A stretch of 36,398 bases of DNA from Vibrio hepatarius (lineage in GTDB: Bacteria; Pseudomonadota; Gammaproteobacteria; Enterobacterales; Vibrionaceae), in NCBI RefSeq assembly GCF_018860525.1, contig NZ_JAHKPM010000028.1, positions 1 to 36,398 of the forward strand, read 5' to 3'. Shown piece after piece: positions 26,199-35,351 of this stretch (position 1 is the stretch's first letter; the number at the start of each line of letters is the position of its first letter). Under the pieces are notes generated by a model that was not told where the DNA came from, ran no database searches, and worked only from the letters and a program-made list of their open reading frames with translations. The position numbers and the translations under genes are program-made.

Positions 26199-26505
26199 CA
26201 TAAAAAATGAATTTGGCCTACTGGAATATCAGCAGCAACAAGGGCGACTTATTCTTCGAGTGCCGAGTTTTGACTTCGATAGCTTCCCTTTGATGGGAGA
26301 GCGTTTATTGAAGCAGCTTTCTGCAACTTTGATTGAAAAACAGTGGGATGCAGATATTCATTCTTGGTTAATTGACTTTGAAGGTTGTCAATTATTGCTA
26401 AAGTCTGAGCATTATAGTGAGAGTGTGTGGTTGGAAGCTTTAGTTATTCAAGATAGTAAAGAAGAATTGGATTATCTTGCTAGCCTATTTCGGTATGGTT
26501 TCTAA
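26191..26505 (+). CDS. Small conserved-looking protein overlapping recQ (possibly DUF3630)
   Basis: The 104-residue soluble protein (ADIKNEFGLLEYQQQQGRLIL at the start) overlaps the last 8 bp of recQ. It is acidic, with no cysteine motif, signal peptide or membrane helix. The sequence DSFPLMGERLLKQLSATLIEKQWDADIHSWLIDFEGCQLLLKSE suggests an alpha/beta fold. I tentatively associate it with DUF3630, a small family seen in vibrios and shewanellas, from memory only. An ATG at 26179 is also in frame, but AGGAG at 26173-26177 is only 1 base before that codon, while it lies 13 bases before 26191, so the start is unsettled. Overlap indicates translational coupling to recQ; function unknown. Confidence 0.75.
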   Translation: MADIKNEFGLLEYQQQQGRLILRVPSFDFDSFPLMGERLLKQLSATLIEKQWDADIHSWLIDFEGCQLLLKSEHYSESVWLEALVIQDSKEELDYLASLFRYGF

Positions 26506-26704
26506 ATCTGCTCAACAAAGCTTTTGCTAACTATTGCAGCATAAAGTGGTTAATGTATAATCCCTCGCCGCGATAATTATCAAGTTGAATATCTGTAAAC
26601 ATTAATTTAGCAGCAGCTATTTTTATTTTTTGGAGGTGTTTGATTGGATAATTGCTGGCGTTGATTGTTAACATTATTGGTAAGAGCCCATAAGTAGTGG
26701 GTTC

Positions 26705-26743
26705 AATTTGGGTTCCCTCACCCCAAAATCAAATTAAAAAGGT
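26705..26743 (+). promoter_or_regulatory. Candidate class I preQ1 riboswitch before yhhQ
   Basis: The P1 stem is TTTGGG (26707-26712) / CCCAAA (26722-26727) with a 9-nt loop TTCCCTCAC. An A-rich tail then ends in AAAAAGG at 26736-26742. The loop C's can pair with the terminal GG to form the H-type pseudoknot of class I preQ1 aptamers; the order matches the short Thermoanaerobacter tengcongensis aptamer. That GG is also the Shine-Dalgarno of yhhQ (ATG at 26749), so ligand binding would block translation. Confidence 0.78.
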
Positions 26744-26748
26744 ATCTT

Positions 26749-27417
26749 ATGAGTAGTTTTTCTCTAGCTCAGCAGCGTAAAGCGCTACTTCTGTTGGTTT
26801 TATTTCATCTAGCTATTATTGCTTCCAGTAATTATTTGGTTCAGCTTCCATTTACCGTTTATGGCTTTCATACTACTTGGGGAGCATTTACTTTCCCATT
26901 TATTTTCCTAGCTACCGATCTAACGGTACGTATTTTTGGTGCTCAGTTAGCACGTAAGATTATTGGCTTAGTAATGCTGCCGGCTCTTGCGGTTTCTTAT
27001 GGATTATCTGTACTTTTCTTTGAAGGGCAGTTTCAAGGTCTTGCCCATTTGGGTGAATTTAATTTGTTTGTTGCCCGTATTGCGATTGCCAGCTTTATGG
27101 CGTATCTACTTGGACAAATATTGGATATCCATGTCTTTAATCGCCTGCGTCAGATGAGGCAGTGGTGGGTAGCGCCTACCTGTTCAACGTTACTGGGTAA
27201 TGCTCTCGATACAGTCGCTTTTTTCTTGATAGCCTTTTATCAAAGTCCTGATCCTTTTATGGCTGAGCACTGGGTGGAAATTGCATTGGTAGACTACGGC
27301 TTTAAATTGGTTATCAGCTTAGGGTTATTTGTACCTATATACGGCGTTTTATTGAACGTCTTAGTAAAGAAAATTACTGCTGTTCGGCCTGAGTTTAGAG
27401 TCGTGGGTGCGAGCTAA
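26749..27417 (+). CDS. yhhQ: YhhQ, queuosine precursor (preQ0/preQ1) transporter
   Basis: The 222-residue inner-membrane protein of the VUT-1 (COG1738) family imports 7-deazaguanine precursors for queuosine. It has about six hydrophobic helices and the family segments YLVQLPFTVYGFHTTWGAFTFPFIFLATDLTVRIFG (about 25-60), SFMAYLLGQILDIHVFNRLR and CSTLLGNALDTVAFFLIAF. E. coli YhhQ is 221 residues. It stands alone between the recQ pair and gppA. The candidate preQ1 riboswitch over its ribosome binding site supports the assignment independently, because the ligand is a transported precursor. A strong terminator follows. Confidence 0.95.
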   Translation: MSSFSLAQQRKALLLLVLFHLAIIASSNYLVQLPFTVYGFHTTWGAFTFPFIFLATDLTVRIFGAQLARKIIGLVMLPALAVSYGLSVLFFEGQFQGLAHLGEFNLFVARIAIASFMAYLLGQILDIHVFNRLRQMRQWWVAPTCSTLLGNALDTVAFFLIAFYQSPDPFMAEHWVEIALVDYGFKLVISLGLFVPIYGVLLNVLVKKITAVRPEFRVVGAS

Positions 27418-27434
27418 TAAGTGGAAAGTGGAGG

Positions 27435-27456
27435 GCCCAGCCATATTGTGCTGGGC
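27435..27456 (+). terminator. yhhQ intrinsic terminator
   Basis: The 7-bp stem GCCCAGC / GCTGGGC with loop CATATTGT is followed by TTTTTTATTTTT. It lies between convergent yhhQ and gppA and reads strongest on the plus strand. Confidence 0.88.
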
Positions 27457-27466
27457 TTTTTTATTT

Positions 27467-28957
27467 TTAGTCAGTGATAATAGTTAGTGGCCAGTTGAGA
27501 TCGCTTTGCCTATTGGCTTCCATTTCGAGTTCAGTAGTGGTCAGGGGGTTAACCTTGCACCATTGTGAAGATAGCGTAATCGATATTTTATCTTCTCGTG
27601 ACTTAAGTGAAATACTAGGTTCTAAGTCGGGGTTGCGTCGATGTGAAAGTAAGATCGATAAACGCAGTAAGCGTAGTATGCGCCTTGCGCTACTATCTGA
27701 CACAGCATGCTGCTGTGGTATAGAAGTCAGATTATCACGGTAGCGGCGTATTATTTCGCTGAGGAGTTGTTTTTGAGCACGAGTATAACCTGGTAAGTCC
27801 AAGTGCTTTAACAAATAAGCACCATGCTCTCCACCCTTTTTGAAATCAATGGTTAGGCCGATTTCATGTAACCTTGCGGCCGTTTCTAGGATTGCGATTC
27901 CTTGGGCCTCGGGGATCCAGTTTTTCTCACATTGACTCAGTAATTTATGGGCCAAATTAGCGACCTGTTCACCGTATGCCATATCCAGTTGGTAACGACT
28001 TTGTACACTGGCTATGGTGCGAGCTTGAATATTATCCTGCTTGAGCTCATCAACCATTTCATACACTAAACCTTCGCGTAATGCCCCGCCAGATAGTGTC
28101 ATGGAGTCAATATTAAGTAACTCAAAGATGGCGATAAGAATCGAAAGCCCACTTGGGAAAACTAGCGCTCGTTCTAATGTGAGGCCTTCAATTTCTAGTT
28201 CTTCTAAATGATTTGTCAGCATGGCCTGTTTTTGAAGGCGCTTGAGCTTAGTATGAGTGATAACTTCATCCATACCTTGTGCGAGCATAATTTCTTGTAA
28301 TGCTTGTACCGTGCCTGAGGCTCCGACACATACATCCCAGCCAATTTTTGTATATTGCTTTAATACAGGTTTTAGCCTTTCTTTCGCTGCTGTTATAGCG
28401 CTCTCAAAGTTTTCTGCAGAAAGTTGACGGTCTTTAAAGTGATTTTCTAACCAAGTTACGCAGCCCATTTTCAAACTATTGAGCACCTTAGCTTCAAAAC
28501 CTTGTCCAATTATTAGCTCGGTACTGGCTCCGCCAATATCAACGACTAAGCGGCGTCCACAGCCACCAGAAGTGTGGGCAACACCTTTATATATAGTGGC
28601 GGCTTCTTCTTCTCCATCAATAACATCAATTTGATAACCAAGTATTTGACTAGCTTGATTAAGAAAAACGTCTGCATTAGTTGCGGTTCGCAGAGTTGCG
28701 GTAGCGACAATGCGAATATTTTGTTGGTGAATGTCTTGAAGGCGTTCAGAAAAAAGATTCAGGCAGTCCCATCCCCTATGCATGGCTTCTTGGCTCAAAC
28801 GGTTGTTTTCGTCTAACCCTGCCGCTAGACGTACTTTACGTTTAATTTTTGCCATAGTTTGTATGCTGCCATTTATATGACGCACAACCAGCATATGAAA
28901 ACTGTTCGACCCTAGGTCAATGGCTGCATAAAGTGGGGATGAAGCTTCTGATCTCAT
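27467..28957 (-). CDS. gppA: Guanosine-5'-triphosphate,3'-diphosphate pyrophosphatase (Ppx/GppA family)
   Basis: GppA converts pppGpp to ppGpp and can also hydrolyse polyphosphate. The 496-residue protein has an ASKHA-fold start [33 protein letters not shown], then the second phosphate loop [17 protein letters not shown] and [14 protein letters not shown]. The C-terminal helical HD-like part ([12 protein letters not shown]) is present. Length and the LAAGLD motif favour GppA over exopolyphosphatase Ppx, though the two are close. It lies 8 bp downstream of rhlB on the same strand, the arrangement known from enterics, so the two are probably co-transcribed. Confidence 0.93.
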   Translation of the reverse strand: MRSEASSPLYAAIDLGSNSFHMLVVRHINGSIQTMAKIKRKVRLAAGLDENNRLSQEAMHRGWDCLNLFSERLQDIHQQNIRIVATATLRTATNADVFLNQASQILGYQIDVIDGEEEAATIYKGVAHTSGGCGRRLVVDIGGASTELIIGQGFEAKVLNSLKMGCVTWLENHFKDRQLSAENFESAITAAKERLKPVLKQYTKIGWDVCVGASGTVQALQEIMLAQGMDEVITHTKLKRLQKQAMLTNHLEELEIEGLTLERALVFPSGLSILIAIFELLNIDSMTLSGGALREGLVYEMVDELKQDNIQARTIASVQSRYQLDMAYGEQVANLAHKLLSQCEKNWIPEAQGIAILETAARLHEIGLTIDFKKGGEHGAYLLKHLDLPGYTRAQKQLLSEIIRRYRDNLTSIPQQHAVSDSSARRILRLLRLSILLSHRRNPDLEPSISLKSREDKISITLSSQWCKVNPLTTTELEMEANRQSDLNWPLTIITD

Positions 28958-28965
28958 AGACGGCC

Positions 28966-30267
28966 CTAAGAATCTTTATTTTGATGCTGACGAGAGCGAT
29001 TATTTGAACGGCGATGGTTTGAGCGTGAACCGCCTGTATTAGTACGGCGTTGTTGTGACCGATTTGAACGCATGCGAAGTGGCTCAGGTAGATCTTGGAT
29101 CAAAGCTGATGCATCATATTCAGAAACTGGGATCGTGTGATCTATGTATTCTTCGATTGCAGGGAGGTTGATGGCATATGCTTCGCAGGCGAAGCTGATC
29201 GAATGGCCACTTTCACCAGCACGACCAGTTCGGCCAATTCGATGAACATAATCTTCGCAATCGTCAGGTAAATCATAATTAAACACATGAGTTACCAGAG
29301 GAATATGAAGTCCTCTCGCCGCTACGTCAGTTGCTACAAGTAGATCAACTTCCCCACGTGTGAATTGGTCAAGAATTCTCTCACGCTTCTTCTGTGGTAC
29401 ATCACCAGTAAGCAACCCTACTCGATGCTGATCAGCAGCAAGGTGTCCCCAGATAGATTCACATTTGTGCTTGGTGTTAGCAAATACTATGGCGCGCTCA
29501 GGCCAGTCTTCTTCAATCAGTGTTTGTAGAAGTGGCATTTTATCTTCATTTGATGGATAGAAGAGTTCTTCTTGAATACGATGCCCTGTTTTTTGTTCTG
29601 GCTCCGCTGCCAGATGTTCAGGATTCTGCATATGTTCAAAAGCGAGTTCTTGTACTCGGTAAGATAGGGTTGCTGAAAACAGCATATTAAGGCGTTCTTT
29701 AGGCTCGGGCATTCCACGGAATAGAAAGCGTATATCTTTTATAAAGCCAAGATCAAACATTCGATCGGCTTCATCGAGGACAACAACCTGAATGTTCCTA
29801 AGATTAAACACGCGTTGCTTATAGAAATCGATAATACGACCTGTGGTACCGATAAGTATGTCAACGCCCTGTTCAAGCTTGGACAGTTGTTTATCGTAAC
29901 TTTCGCCGCCATAAGCCAGTGCAGCCTTGATACCTGTAGTTGCAATCAAGGATTCGGCATCGTTGTATATCTGAATAGCAAGCTCTCGAGTCGGAGCCAT
30001 GATGATAGCTCGCGGTTGTGTTGCCTTACGTCCTTCATGCTCAGGGGTATTGAGTAAGTGGTGGAAAGTAGCAGTCAGAAAAGCTAGAGTTTTTCCTGTT
30101 CCAGTTTGAGCCTGACCTGCAATGTCTTGGCCGGTGAGCAGTACCGGCAACGCCAAAGCTTGAATAGGGGTACAAAATTCGAACCCTTTTTTATCCAAAC
30201 CTTCAATGACTTGGGGGTGTATACCCAAATCGGCGAATTTTTGCTCTGTGATGTGCGTCTTTTTCAT
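28966..30267 (-). CDS. rhlB: DEAD-box ATP-dependent RNA helicase RhlB
   Basis: RhlB unwinds structured RNA for the RNase E degradosome. The 433-residue protein has the Q motif [14 protein letters not shown], motif I AQTGTGKT (53-60), PTRELA, DEAD at 165-168, SAT (FSAT), and [13 protein letters not shown]. The C-terminal tail is basic and rich in R, S, N and Q, as in RhlB, and probably contacts RNA. It is divergent from trxA, 111 bp between starts, and heads the rhlB-gppA pair. The order rhlB | trxA-rho is the same as in E. coli, which supports the name over other DEAD-box paralogues. Confidence 0.96.
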   Translation of the reverse strand: MKKTHITEQKFADLGIHPQVIEGLDKKGFEFCTPIQALALPVLLTGQDIAGQAQTGTGKTLAFLTATFHHLLNTPEHEGRKATQPRAIIMAPTRELAIQIYNDAESLIATTGIKAALAYGGESYDKQLSKLEQGVDILIGTTGRIIDFYKQRVFNLRNIQVVVLDEADRMFDLGFIKDIRFLFRGMPEPKERLNMLFSATLSYRVQELAFEHMQNPEHLAAEPEQKTGHRIQEELFYPSNEDKMPLLQTLIEEDWPERAIVFANTKHKCESIWGHLAADQHRVGLLTGDVPQKKRERILDQFTRGEVDLLVATDVAARGLHIPLVTHVFNYDLPDDCEDYVHRIGRTGRAGESGHSISFACEAYAINLPAIEEYIDHTIPVSEYDASALIQDLPEPLRMRSNRSQQRRTNTGGSRSNHRRSNNRSRQHQNKDS

Positions 30268-30378
30268 AGCTATAGAATATCAGCTTAAGCTTGCAATACG
30301 AAGGTAAATACATTCCAATAGGGCATCTAAATACTGGTTATCATCTAACCAAGCTTAAAAAACACATTGGAGTGTAAG

Positions 30379-30705
30379 ATGAGTGATAAGATTTTGCAGC
30401 TAACTGATGGCGATTTTGAAAATGATGTGATCAATGCTGCAGGCCCAGTTCTTGTTGATTTTTGGGCAGAATGGTGTGGTCCATGCAAAATGATTGCCCC
30501 TATTTTGGACGAAATCGCAGACGAGTACGCAGGCAAACTCACTATCGGTAAACTAAATATCGACCAGAATGCAGGTACTCCACCCAAATTTGGTATTCGT
30601 GGTATTCCGACTTTATTACTATTTAAGGATGGCGGAGTAGCAGCAACTAAAGTGGGTGCGTTGTCTAAAACTCAGCTTAAAGAGTTTTTAGACGCAAACC
30701 TTTAA
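30379..30705 (+). CDS. trxA: Thioredoxin 1
   Basis: This is the general cytoplasmic protein disulfide reductase, a cofactor for ribonucleotide reductase and PAPS reductase. The 108-residue length is that of E. coli TrxA, with the active site W32-C33-G-P-C36 and the cis-proline region [12 protein letters not shown]. The start at 30379 is preceded by GGAG at 30369-30372; an upstream TTG in frame at 30367 lies too close to or in front of this site and would give an atypical N terminus. It lies next to rho on the same strand, with a terminator between them. Confidence 0.98.
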   Translation: MSDKILQLTDGDFENDVINAAGPVLVDFWAEWCGPCKMIAPILDEIADEYAGKLTIGKLNIDQNAGTPPKFGIRGIPTLLLFKDGGVAATKVGALSKTQLKEFLDANL

Positions 30706-30723
30706 GCGGTTCCTGCGATGAGA

Positions 30724-30747
30724 CCGTGCATTGTAACTGATGCACGG
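30724..30747 (+). terminator. trxA terminator
   Basis: The 7-bp stem CCGTGCA / TGCACGG with a 10-nt loop is followed by TTTTGATTTT, 19 bp past the trxA stop. Confidence 0.8.
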
Positions 30748-30906
30748 TTTTGATTTTGAATATCAACAAAATCTAGACTAGGCTAGTATTTAGTGTTAGA
30801 TTATTGCACGTTAAATAAACAAGTTTCTCTTCTTGGTCGATCCTGTGACCAAATTCATCTTAACTAAAAAACAGATCCTATTTTGACTAAACAAGTATCC
30901 ACCACC
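30748..30906 (+). promoter_or_regulatory. rho leader region
   Basis: This 159-bp stretch before rho contains its promoter and a leader. TTGGTC (30833-30838) and GACCAA (30847-30852) form a short stem. The last 18 bases before the rho ATG (ACAAGTATCCACCACC region) lack a Shine-Dalgarno sequence. In E. coli rho is autoregulated by attenuation in its leader; a similar scheme is plausible but not shown by the sequence alone. Confidence 0.45.
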
Positions 30907-32166
30907 ATGAATCTAACAGAACTTAAGAATAGACCTGTGTCTGATCTTGTAAAACTAGGCGAAAGCTTGGGCCTTGAAAACCTAGCTCGTTTGAGAAAAC
31001 AAGACATCATATTTGCCATCCTAAAAGCTCACGCGAAAAGCGGTGAAGATATATTTGGCGACGGGGTTCTGGAAATACTTCAAGACGGCTTTGGCTTTTT
31101 GCGCAGTGCAGATAGTTCATACTTGGCAGGCCCTGATGATATTTATGTATCCCCAAGTCAGATCCGTCGTTTTAACTTACGCACTGGTGATTCAATCGCT
31201 GGTAAGATTCGTCCACCCAAGGATGGTGAGCGTTACTTTGCTTTATTAAAAGTCAACACGGTTAATGATGACAAGCCAGACAACGCACGTAACAAAATTC
31301 TGTTTGAAAACCTAACCCCTTTGCATGCCAATGAGCGTATGGTGATGGAACGTGGTAATGGCTCTACGGAAGATATTACAGCACGTGTTCTAGATCTTGC
31401 TTCACCTATCGGTAAAGGCCAGCGCGGATTGATAGTCGCTCCGCCAAAAGCTGGTAAGACAATGTTACTGCAAAATATCGCTCAGAGCATTGCTCATAAT
31501 CATCCTGAATGTGAACTCATGGTGCTTCTAATTGATGAGCGCCCAGAAGAAGTTACTGAAATGCAGCGTTTGGTGAAAGGTGAAGTTATTGCTTCCACTT
31601 TTGATGAACCTGCATCACGTCACGTTCAAGTTGCAGAGATGGTGATTGAAAAAGCTAAGCGTCTTGTTGAGCATAAGAAAAATGTAATTATCTTGCTAGA
31701 CTCTATTACTCGTTTGGCTCGTGCATACAATACGGTAGTTCCTTCATCTGGCAAAGTCTTGACGGGTGGTGTTGATGCCAATGCGTTGCATCGACCTAAG
31801 CGCTTTTTCGGTGCGGCTCGTAATGTTGAAGAAGGCGGTAGTCTAACGATTATTGCAACAGCCTTAGTAGATACTGGCTCTAAGATGGATGAGGTGATCT
31901 ACGAGGAATTCAAAGGCACTGGTAATATGGAGTTGCATTTGAATCGTAAGATCGCGGAAAAGCGAGTATTCCCTGCTATTGATTTTAATCGCAGTGGTAC
32001 CCGTCGCGAAGAACTTCTTACCAAGACTGATGAGCTACAGAAAATGTGGATTCTGCGTAAAATTGTTCATCCTATGGGAGAAATTGACGCAATGGAATTT
32101 CTCATTGACAAGCTTGCGATGACTAAAACCAATGATGAATTTTTTGATGCGATGCGGCGTCAATAA
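30907..32166 (+). CDS. rho: Transcription termination factor Rho
   Basis: Rho is a hexameric RNA-dependent ATPase that ends transcription and limits antisense RNA. Starting at 30907 ([11 protein letters not shown]) it is 419 residues, exactly the E. coli length. The Rho-N domain is at 1-45; the cold-shock-like RNA-binding domain includes DGFGFLRS. Walker A is in [12 protein letters not shown], and [13 protein letters not shown], the Q loop [18 protein letters not shown] and the R-loop residues are intact. No bicyclomycin-type change was looked for beyond this. A TTG at 30883 would extend it by 8 residues but breaks the family start. It is followed by a strong terminator. Confidence 0.98.
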   Translation: MNLTELKNRPVSDLVKLGESLGLENLARLRKQDIIFAILKAHAKSGEDIFGDGVLEILQDGFGFLRSADSSYLAGPDDIYVSPSQIRRFNLRTGDSIAGKIRPPKDGERYFALLKVNTVNDDKPDNARNKILFENLTPLHANERMVMERGNGSTEDITARVLDLASPIGKGQRGLIVAPPKAGKTMLLQNIAQSIAHNHPECELMVLLIDERPEEVTEMQRLVKGEVIASTFDEPASRHVQVAEMVIEKAKRLVEHKKNVIILLDSITRLARAYNTVVPSSGKVLTGGVDANALHRPKRFFGAARNVEEGGSLTIIATALVDTGSKMDEVIYEEFKGTGNMELHLNRKIAEKRVFPAIDFNRSGTRREELLTKTDELQKMWILRKIVHPMGEIDAMEFLIDKLAMTKTNDEFFDAMRRQ

Positions 32167-32180
32167 TAGTTAGTGATCTT

Positions 32181-32209
32181 AAACGCCATCGACATTGTCG
32201 GTGGCGTTT
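32181..32209 (+). terminator. rho terminator
   Basis: A 13-bp stem (arms AAACGCCATCGAC and GTCGGTGGCGTTT, one G-T wobble) with loop ATT is followed by TTGTTT, 14 bp past the rho stop. Confidence 0.85.
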
Positions 32210-32269
32210 TTGTTTGCATTCTCGTTTGATAAGTCGCACAATGAGGGAGAATGTTAAGAGGAGGTTAAC

Positions 32270-33265
32270 ATGCAACAAGGAATGTTGTCTTCGGTTCTCC
32301 TGTGTTCATCTTTATTTATTGGAGCTCCTAGTGCATTTGCAACGGAAATGCAGCCCAAACAAGTCGAGCTATTAATTGATAATCAACAGATTAATCAAAA
32401 GGTGGCTGAATTGCTTCAATCTGCCATCCAAGGTAATACCGACTCACTCAATTTCGCTCTTGAAAGAATGGCACTCCCGCAACAAGAGGTTGCCAGATAT
32501 CTACTTTTAAAGAAAATGGAAGCTCAGAATGTTCCTTTAACGCCTCGTATATCTTTGTTTATCAAACAGCAGAAAAATATGGCTCCCGTCTATCAGATAT
32601 TGGAGCGCGGTGAAGGGTATGAATTTTCAATTCCAGCCTTTAACTACCCAGCGATCGCTAGTCGTATACTCAAACGGTGGAAGCAAGATACTTTAGCACT
32701 AGATTTTGTGCTTCAAGCAGAGCGAGGAGAGCTAAGTTTGAAGTACTGGTTATCTGGTGACGAATATCAACTTCAAGTGAGGGAAGCTTTATTTTTGCGT
32801 GAGCTAGGTAATTTATCTTCGGAAGCCGTTGAAGGTTTAGTATCCCAATTGACCGATGAGACTGTCACCAGTTGGCTCCCTTCCTCCCAGATTATGGTTC
32901 ACTTAGCACAGGCAAGTAGCAGTTCAGAAGTCTATAAACTGTTGTGGCAGATGAGAGCGGATTATCATAGTCAAGTTGAGTTAAGTAGATTGGCGGAGGT
33001 TGGTGATGAGTTTTCTATTACGCAGATTATGAATGCATCTTTTAACCCCAGCCTAAAAGAACAAGCCATTAAGGAATTGGCTCGTATTAAGCCAATGACA
33101 GAGAATGTAAAAGAGTTTTTAGTGGCTAGAATGACGTTGCACGATGAAGCGTCTTTGGTCGCGACTGAACTAGCCAACCAAGGTTATTCACCTTGGCTTA
33201 AGGAGCTTGCTAATCGTAACCCTCAAGTTCGAAGTCATGCGATTTTAAATGCCTTATCACAATAG
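32270..33265 (+). CDS. Exported protein of unknown function, helical repeats likely
   Basis: The 331-residue protein has a Sec signal peptide (MQQGMLSSVLLCSSLFIGAPSAFA, cleavage near 24). The mature part has no catalytic motif that I recognise. Its C-terminal half has repeated helical segments such as SLKEQAIKELARIKPMTENVKEFLVARM and DEASLVATELANQGYSPWLKELANRNPQVRSHAILNAL, resembling HEAT/Armadillo-type alpha solenoids; this is a visual impression. GGAGG at 32259-32263 gives a strong ribosome binding site. It is a single gene between rho and ubiD with terminators on both sides. Probably periplasmic. I do not know a family name. Confidence 0.82.
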   Translation: MQQGMLSSVLLCSSLFIGAPSAFATEMQPKQVELLIDNQQINQKVAELLQSAIQGNTDSLNFALERMALPQQEVARYLLLKKMEAQNVPLTPRISLFIKQQKNMAPVYQILERGEGYEFSIPAFNYPAIASRILKRWKQDTLALDFVLQAERGELSLKYWLSGDEYQLQVREALFLRELGNLSSEAVEGLVSQLTDETVTSWLPSSQIMVHLAQASSSSEVYKLLWQMRADYHSQVELSRLAEVGDEFSITQIMNASFNPSLKEQAIKELARIKPMTENVKEFLVARMTLHDEASLVATELANQGYSPWLKELANRNPQVRSHAILNALSQ

Positions 33266-33278
33266 TATTAACCTTATT

Positions 33279-33308
33279 AAAAAGAGGGATCACCACATCC
33301 CTCTTTTT
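33279..33308 (+). terminator. Terminator after the 331-residue exported protein
   Basis: The 12-bp perfect stem AAAAAGAGGGAT / ATCCCTCTTTTT with loop CACCAC ends in a U run. It lies 14 bp past the stop codon and can act on either strand. Confidence 0.88.
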
Positions 33309-33347
33309 GTTATACTGCCTCCAATTTAATCAAGCCACAACATATCT

Positions 33348-35204
33348 ATGATTTTAAGGGATTTACGCGATTTTATTGTTTACCTTGAACAGGAAGGAAA
33401 GCTCAAACGTATTACTGAACCTGTCGATCCACACTATGAAATGACAGAGATTAGTGACCGTACCTTGCGTGCTGGTGGGCCTGCTTTACTGTTTGAAAAT
33501 CCGATTGGTTACAATATTCCCGTACTAACAAACCTTTTTGGTACCGCTGAGAGGGTGGCAATGGGTATGGGAAGAAAAGATGTTATGGATTTGCGTGATG
33601 TGGGTAAATTGCTGGCTTATTTAAAAGAACCAGAGCCTCCAAAAGGCTTTAAAGATGCCCTGCAAAAAATTCCCGTTTTTAGGCAGGCTCTTAATATGCC
33701 AGTGAAAAGATTACGTAACGCGAAATGTCAGCAAGTAATTTGGCAAGGTGATGAGGTTGATCTTGATAAGATTCCAGTGATGAGTTGCTGGCCAGATGAT
33801 GTAGCACCTTTATTAACTTGGGGATTGACTATTACCCAAGGGCCACTAAAAAAACGACAAAATCTTGGTATTTATCGCCAGCAAAAACTTAGTAAGAACA
33901 AAGTAATTATGCGTTGGCTAGCACATCGTGGTGGAGCGCTTGATCTTAAAGATTGGGTGTTATCGAACCCAGGTGAGCTCTTCCCTGTTTCTGTGGCTTT
34001 TGGTGCTGATCCTGCCACCATCTTGGGTGCAGTGACTCCAGTACCTGATACTCTATCGGAGTACGCATTTGCTGGCTTGTTGCGTGGAAGTAAAACTGAG
34101 GTTGTGAAGTCTATTAGTAACAATCTGGATGTTCCTGCGAGTGCAGAAATTGTGCTTGAGGGGTACATAGACCCCAATGAATATGCAGATGAAGGCCCGT
34201 ATGGAGACCATACTGGTTACTACAATGAAAAAGAAAAGCATCATGTATTTACCGTTACCCACATTACTATGCGTAAAGAACCAATATATCATAGTACTTA
34301 TACTGGTAGACCCCCTGATGAGCCTGCGGTATTAGGAGTAGCATTAAACGAAGTTTTTGTCCCTATTTTACAAAAGCAATTTCCTGAAATTGTGGATTTT
34401 TATCTGCCACCTGAAGGTTGCTCCTACCGTATGGCTGTAGTAACAATGAAGAAGCAATACCCAGGACATGCAAAGCGCGTGATGATGGGTGTGTGGTCTT
34501 TCCTTCGTCAATTTATGTATACCAAATTTGTTCTTGTCTGTGATGAAGGTGTTAATGCGCGCTGTTGGGATGATGTAGTAAATGCTATGTGTGAGCATAT
34601 GGACCCTGTCGCAGATTCGTTAATAATAGAAAACACTCCAATAGACTCGCTTGATTTTGCCTCCCCTGTTGTTGGGTTAGGTTCAAAAATGGGGCTGGAT
34701 GCAACCGTCAAATGGGATGCTGAGAATTCTGGCTGCTCAGAGTTACAATCTTCAGCACAAGAAGTCATTACACAAAAACAGTTATTTCAACTACGAGAAG
34801 CTTTCCCTGAAATCGTAGACATTGAGATGCCCAATTCTGGTGGTGTAAGTCGCTTTGTGATTGTTTCCATGCATAAGACACATGCGATGCAATCTCAAAC
34901 TGTCCTCAATGGAGTATGGAAATTCCTTCAACAATATACGGATGCTAAGTTTGTCATTCTTTGTGATAATGATGTTAATGTTCGTGATTGGAACGATATT
35001 ATATGGGCCATTACAACTAGAATGGATCCAGCCCGCGACACGTCACTTGTTGAAGCGCAAAATGGGCTCAGTTCAAAATTAGGCTTAGATGCAACTAAAA
35101 AATTTGCAGGCGAGGTTCAGCGAGAGTGGGGTATTCCAATTCAGAAGGATCTTAGCTTGGTAGCGCAGGTTGATAAAAAATGGAGTAAGCTCGGTATATT
35201 GTGA
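33348..35204 (+). CDS. ubiD: UbiD, 4-hydroxy-3-polyprenylbenzoate decarboxylase, with duplicated C-terminal segment
   Basis: UbiD is the prenylated-FMN-dependent decarboxylase of ubiquinone synthesis. The core matches E. coli UbiD, including E282 in [18 protein letters not shown] and [10 protein letters not shown]. The protein is 618 residues against about 497 in E. coli. The excess is a second copy of the C-terminal region: 345-456 and 486-about 580 both read FPEIVD...GVW-FL-Q...KFV-CD--VN-R-W-D...MDP. Copy 1 keeps [24 protein letters not shown] but has lost the [22 protein letters not shown] consensus. Copy 2 keeps that consensus ([21 protein letters not shown]) but has lost the ENTPIDYLDFASP part. 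The original tail [14 protein letters not shown] follows copy 2. The linker 457-485 is Ser/Gln-rich. No clear Shine-Dalgarno sequence precedes the ATG. Confidence 0.95.
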   Translation: MILRDLRDFIVYLEQEGKLKRITEPVDPHYEMTEISDRTLRAGGPALLFENPIGYNIPVLTNLFGTAERVAMGMGRKDVMDLRDVGKLLAYLKEPEPPKGFKDALQKIPVFRQALNMPVKRLRNAKCQQVIWQGDEVDLDKIPVMSCWPDDVAPLLTWGLTITQGPLKKRQNLGIYRQQKLSKNKVIMRWLAHRGGALDLKDWVLSNPGELFPVSVAFGADPATILGAVTPVPDTLSEYAFAGLLRGSKTEVVKSISNNLDVPASAEIVLEGYIDPNEYADEGPYGDHTGYYNEKEKHHVFTVTHITMRKEPIYHSTYTGRPPDEPAVLGVALNEVFVPILQKQFPEIVDFYLPPEGCSYRMAVVTMKKQYPGHAKRVMMGVWSFLRQFMYTKFVLVCDEGVNARCWDDVVNAMCEHMDPVADSLIIENTPIDSLDFASPVVGLGSKMGLDATVKWDAENSGCSELQSSAQEVITQKQLFQLREAFPEIVDIEMPNSGGVSRFVIVSMHKTHAMQSQTVLNGVWKFLQQYTDAKFVILCDNDVNVRDWNDIIWAITTRMDPARDTSLVEAQNGLSSKLGLDATKKFAGEVQREWGIPIQKDLSLVAQVDKKWSKLGIL

Positions 35205-35320
35205 TGATTATTTTATCATTAAATTTCTATTTTGTGAGTACTGATATACAAGCGTGAGCCAGTATAAAAAATAAAAATGGCGTGTAAATTGTTAGATCTA
35301 TGCGCAGAGTAATTTAGAAG

Positions 35321-35338
35321 CCTACTTAGATAAGTAGG
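35321..35338. repeat. Palindrome just before fre
   Basis: CCTACTTA-GA-TAAGTAGG is an 8-bp perfect dyad ending 3 bp before the fre ribosome binding site (AGAGGA, about 35341-35346). It might be an operator or a leader hairpin. It is not followed by a U run long enough for termination. Confidence 0.5.
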
Positions 35339-35351
35339 TTAGAGGAATGTT

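Noticed and set aside
30883..30906. TTG start extending Rho by 8 residues
   Set aside because: Start at 30907 gives MNLTELKN and 419 residues as in E. coli; neither start has a good Shine-Dalgarno sequence.
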